From contig OY763407.1 of assembly GCA_963667425.1 (NCBI GenBank), positions 372,001 to 436,000 of the forward strand: DNA of 64,000 nt, in the 5' to 3' direction. Source of the stretch: G963667425 sp963667425 [NCBI: bacterium]. Its GTDB lineage: Bacteria; UBP6; UBA1177. Each line of letters starts with the position of its first letter. Position 1 is the stretch's first letter. A program made the position numbers and the translations under genes. Of this stretch, positions 63,301 to 64,000 are shown piece after piece. The notes beneath the pieces are model-generated. The model was not told the origin of the DNA. It did not search any database and saw nothing but the letters and a program-made list of their open reading frames with translations.

Positions 63301-64000
63301 ATGCCTCGAGGCGATAGTTTTATAAGTGTACTTGATGTTGGAACAAATAAAGTTACTACTCTTGTTGCATCTATGAATGCTTCAGGAGAAATCGAGTTCA
63401 TAGGTAAAGGCGTATCTGCCAATGATAAGGGAATGATAGCTGGTTCCGTTGTCAATATGGAGGCTACAAAAAATTCAATAATAAAATCCATAAAAGAAGC
63501 TGAAAAAGTTGGAGATATCTCTATCCGTAATGTTATTGTAGGAATAAGCGGAGAGCATATTTCTTCCCAGAACAGTCACGGTGTTGTGACTGTAAAAGGT
63601 AAGGAAGTTACACAGTTTGATATTGATAAGGTTATTGAACAGGCAAAAAATATAATTCTTGCTTCAGATAGACAAATCATCGGTGTTGAAGTTGCCGGTT
63701 TTATTGTTGACGATCAGGAAGGAATAAAAAATCCTAAAGGAATGGCAGGAAAGCGCCTGGAGACAAAAGTTCACATAATAACCGCCAGCAGCGCAATGAT
63801 GCAGAACCTTTTAAGATGTGTTGAGGATGCTGGTGTTGATGTTGCGGCTGTTGCTGTAAATAGTTTGTGTTCTGGTCTTGCTGTTCTTGAGGAAGATGAA
63901 AAACAGCTTGGTGTTGCACTTATAGATATAGGCAAAGGAACTTCGGATATTACTGTTTATGTTAAAGGGAATCCTGTACTTACTGCTGTTGTTCCTATGG
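63301..64000 (+). CDS. ftsA: Cell division protein FtsA (partial, runs off the right end)
   Basis: The first 233 residues of an actin-like ATPase that anchors FtsZ to the membrane. FISVLDVGTNKVTTLVA is the phosphate 1 motif, GISGEHISSQNSHGVV belongs to the 1C subdomain typical of FtsA, and VALIDIGKGTSDITVY is phosphate 2. ATG 63301 follows a strong AGGGGGA. The reading frame is open to the end of the window; ftsZ would be expected next. Confidence 0.95.
   Translation, partial: MPRGDSFISVLDVGTNKVTTLVASMNASGEIEFIGKGVSANDKGMIAGSVVNMEATKNSIIKSIKEAEKVGDISIRNVIVGISGEHISSQNSHGVVTVKGKEVTQFDIDKVIEQAKNIILASDRQIIGVEVAGFIVDDQEGIKNPKGMAGKRLETKVHIITASSAMMQNLLRCVEDAGVDVAAVAVNSLCSGLAVLEEDEKQLGVALIDIGKGTSDITVYVKGNPVLTAVVPM

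Overview
The window looks like chromosome from an AT-rich, diderm (Gram-negative type) anaerobe that I cannot place in a phylum. Evidence for two membranes: several lipoproteins with lipobox signal peptides, a porin-like beta-barrel, a PilY1-type pilus protein and a MurE with the meso-DAP signature. Evidence for anaerobic life: a complete NADH-linked, probably electron-bifurcating [FeFe] hydrogenase operon. The cysteine-rich CGDG...CDDGN repeats, lamin-tail lipoprotein and SBBP-propeller remnant suggest a lineage rich in secreted repeat proteins.

Layout. 1-720: start of fabD on the minus strand and a small heat-shock gene with its own promoter and terminator. 1-9.3 kb: a secreted operon in which a PilY1-like protein is split into two exported proteins, the second carrying about 23 Cys-rich repeats, followed by a small 8-Cys secreted protein. 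9.3-14.6 kb (minus): a four-gene operon of an alpha-toroid lipoprotein, an FAD amine-oxidase-like lipoprotein, a membrane aminopropyl/methyltransferase-like protein and an unknown membrane protein. 14.6-16.4 kb: AAA-ATPase/PD-(D/E)XK protein with a near-consensus promoter. 16.5-20.3 kb: psuK-psuG-uvrB. 20.3-24.0 kb (minus): lamin-tail lipoprotein, porin-like protein, DUF2252 lipoprotein. 24.2-25.1 kb: htpX. 25.1-31.3 kb (minus): two tandem chemoreceptors that share a 1.73 kb almost identical 3' part. 31.6-36.6 kb: GNAT and amino-acid racemase, then a polyprenyl-phosphate-sugar glycosylation set (GT-C transferase, GT2, GtrA). 36.8-38.7 kb (minus): exported ankyrin protein and a small membrane protein.

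38.8-47.3 kb is the hydrogenase operon: accessory genes (DRTGG, ATPase, H-cluster-like protein, DRTGG, PHP, ATPase) followed by the HydC/HndB-like/HydB/HydA enzyme subunits, ending at a strong terminator. A palindrome TGTGA-N6-TCACA sits at its probable transcription start and is a candidate Rex or CRP/FNR-type operator. A decayed SBBP fragment and the minus-strand tmRNA gene follow. From 48.1 kb to the end runs an almost complete division and cell wall cluster in canonical order: mraZ, rsmH, ftsL, ftsI, murE, murF, mraY, murD, ftsW, murG, murC, murB, ddl, ftsQ and the beginning of ftsA.

The strongest candidates for something undescribed are the split PilY1 propeller with an inserted Cys-rich array, the exported FAD-oxidase/alpha-toroid/transferase operon, and the recently homogenised chemoreceptor pair. 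Identifications rest on reading motifs by eye; no database search was run.
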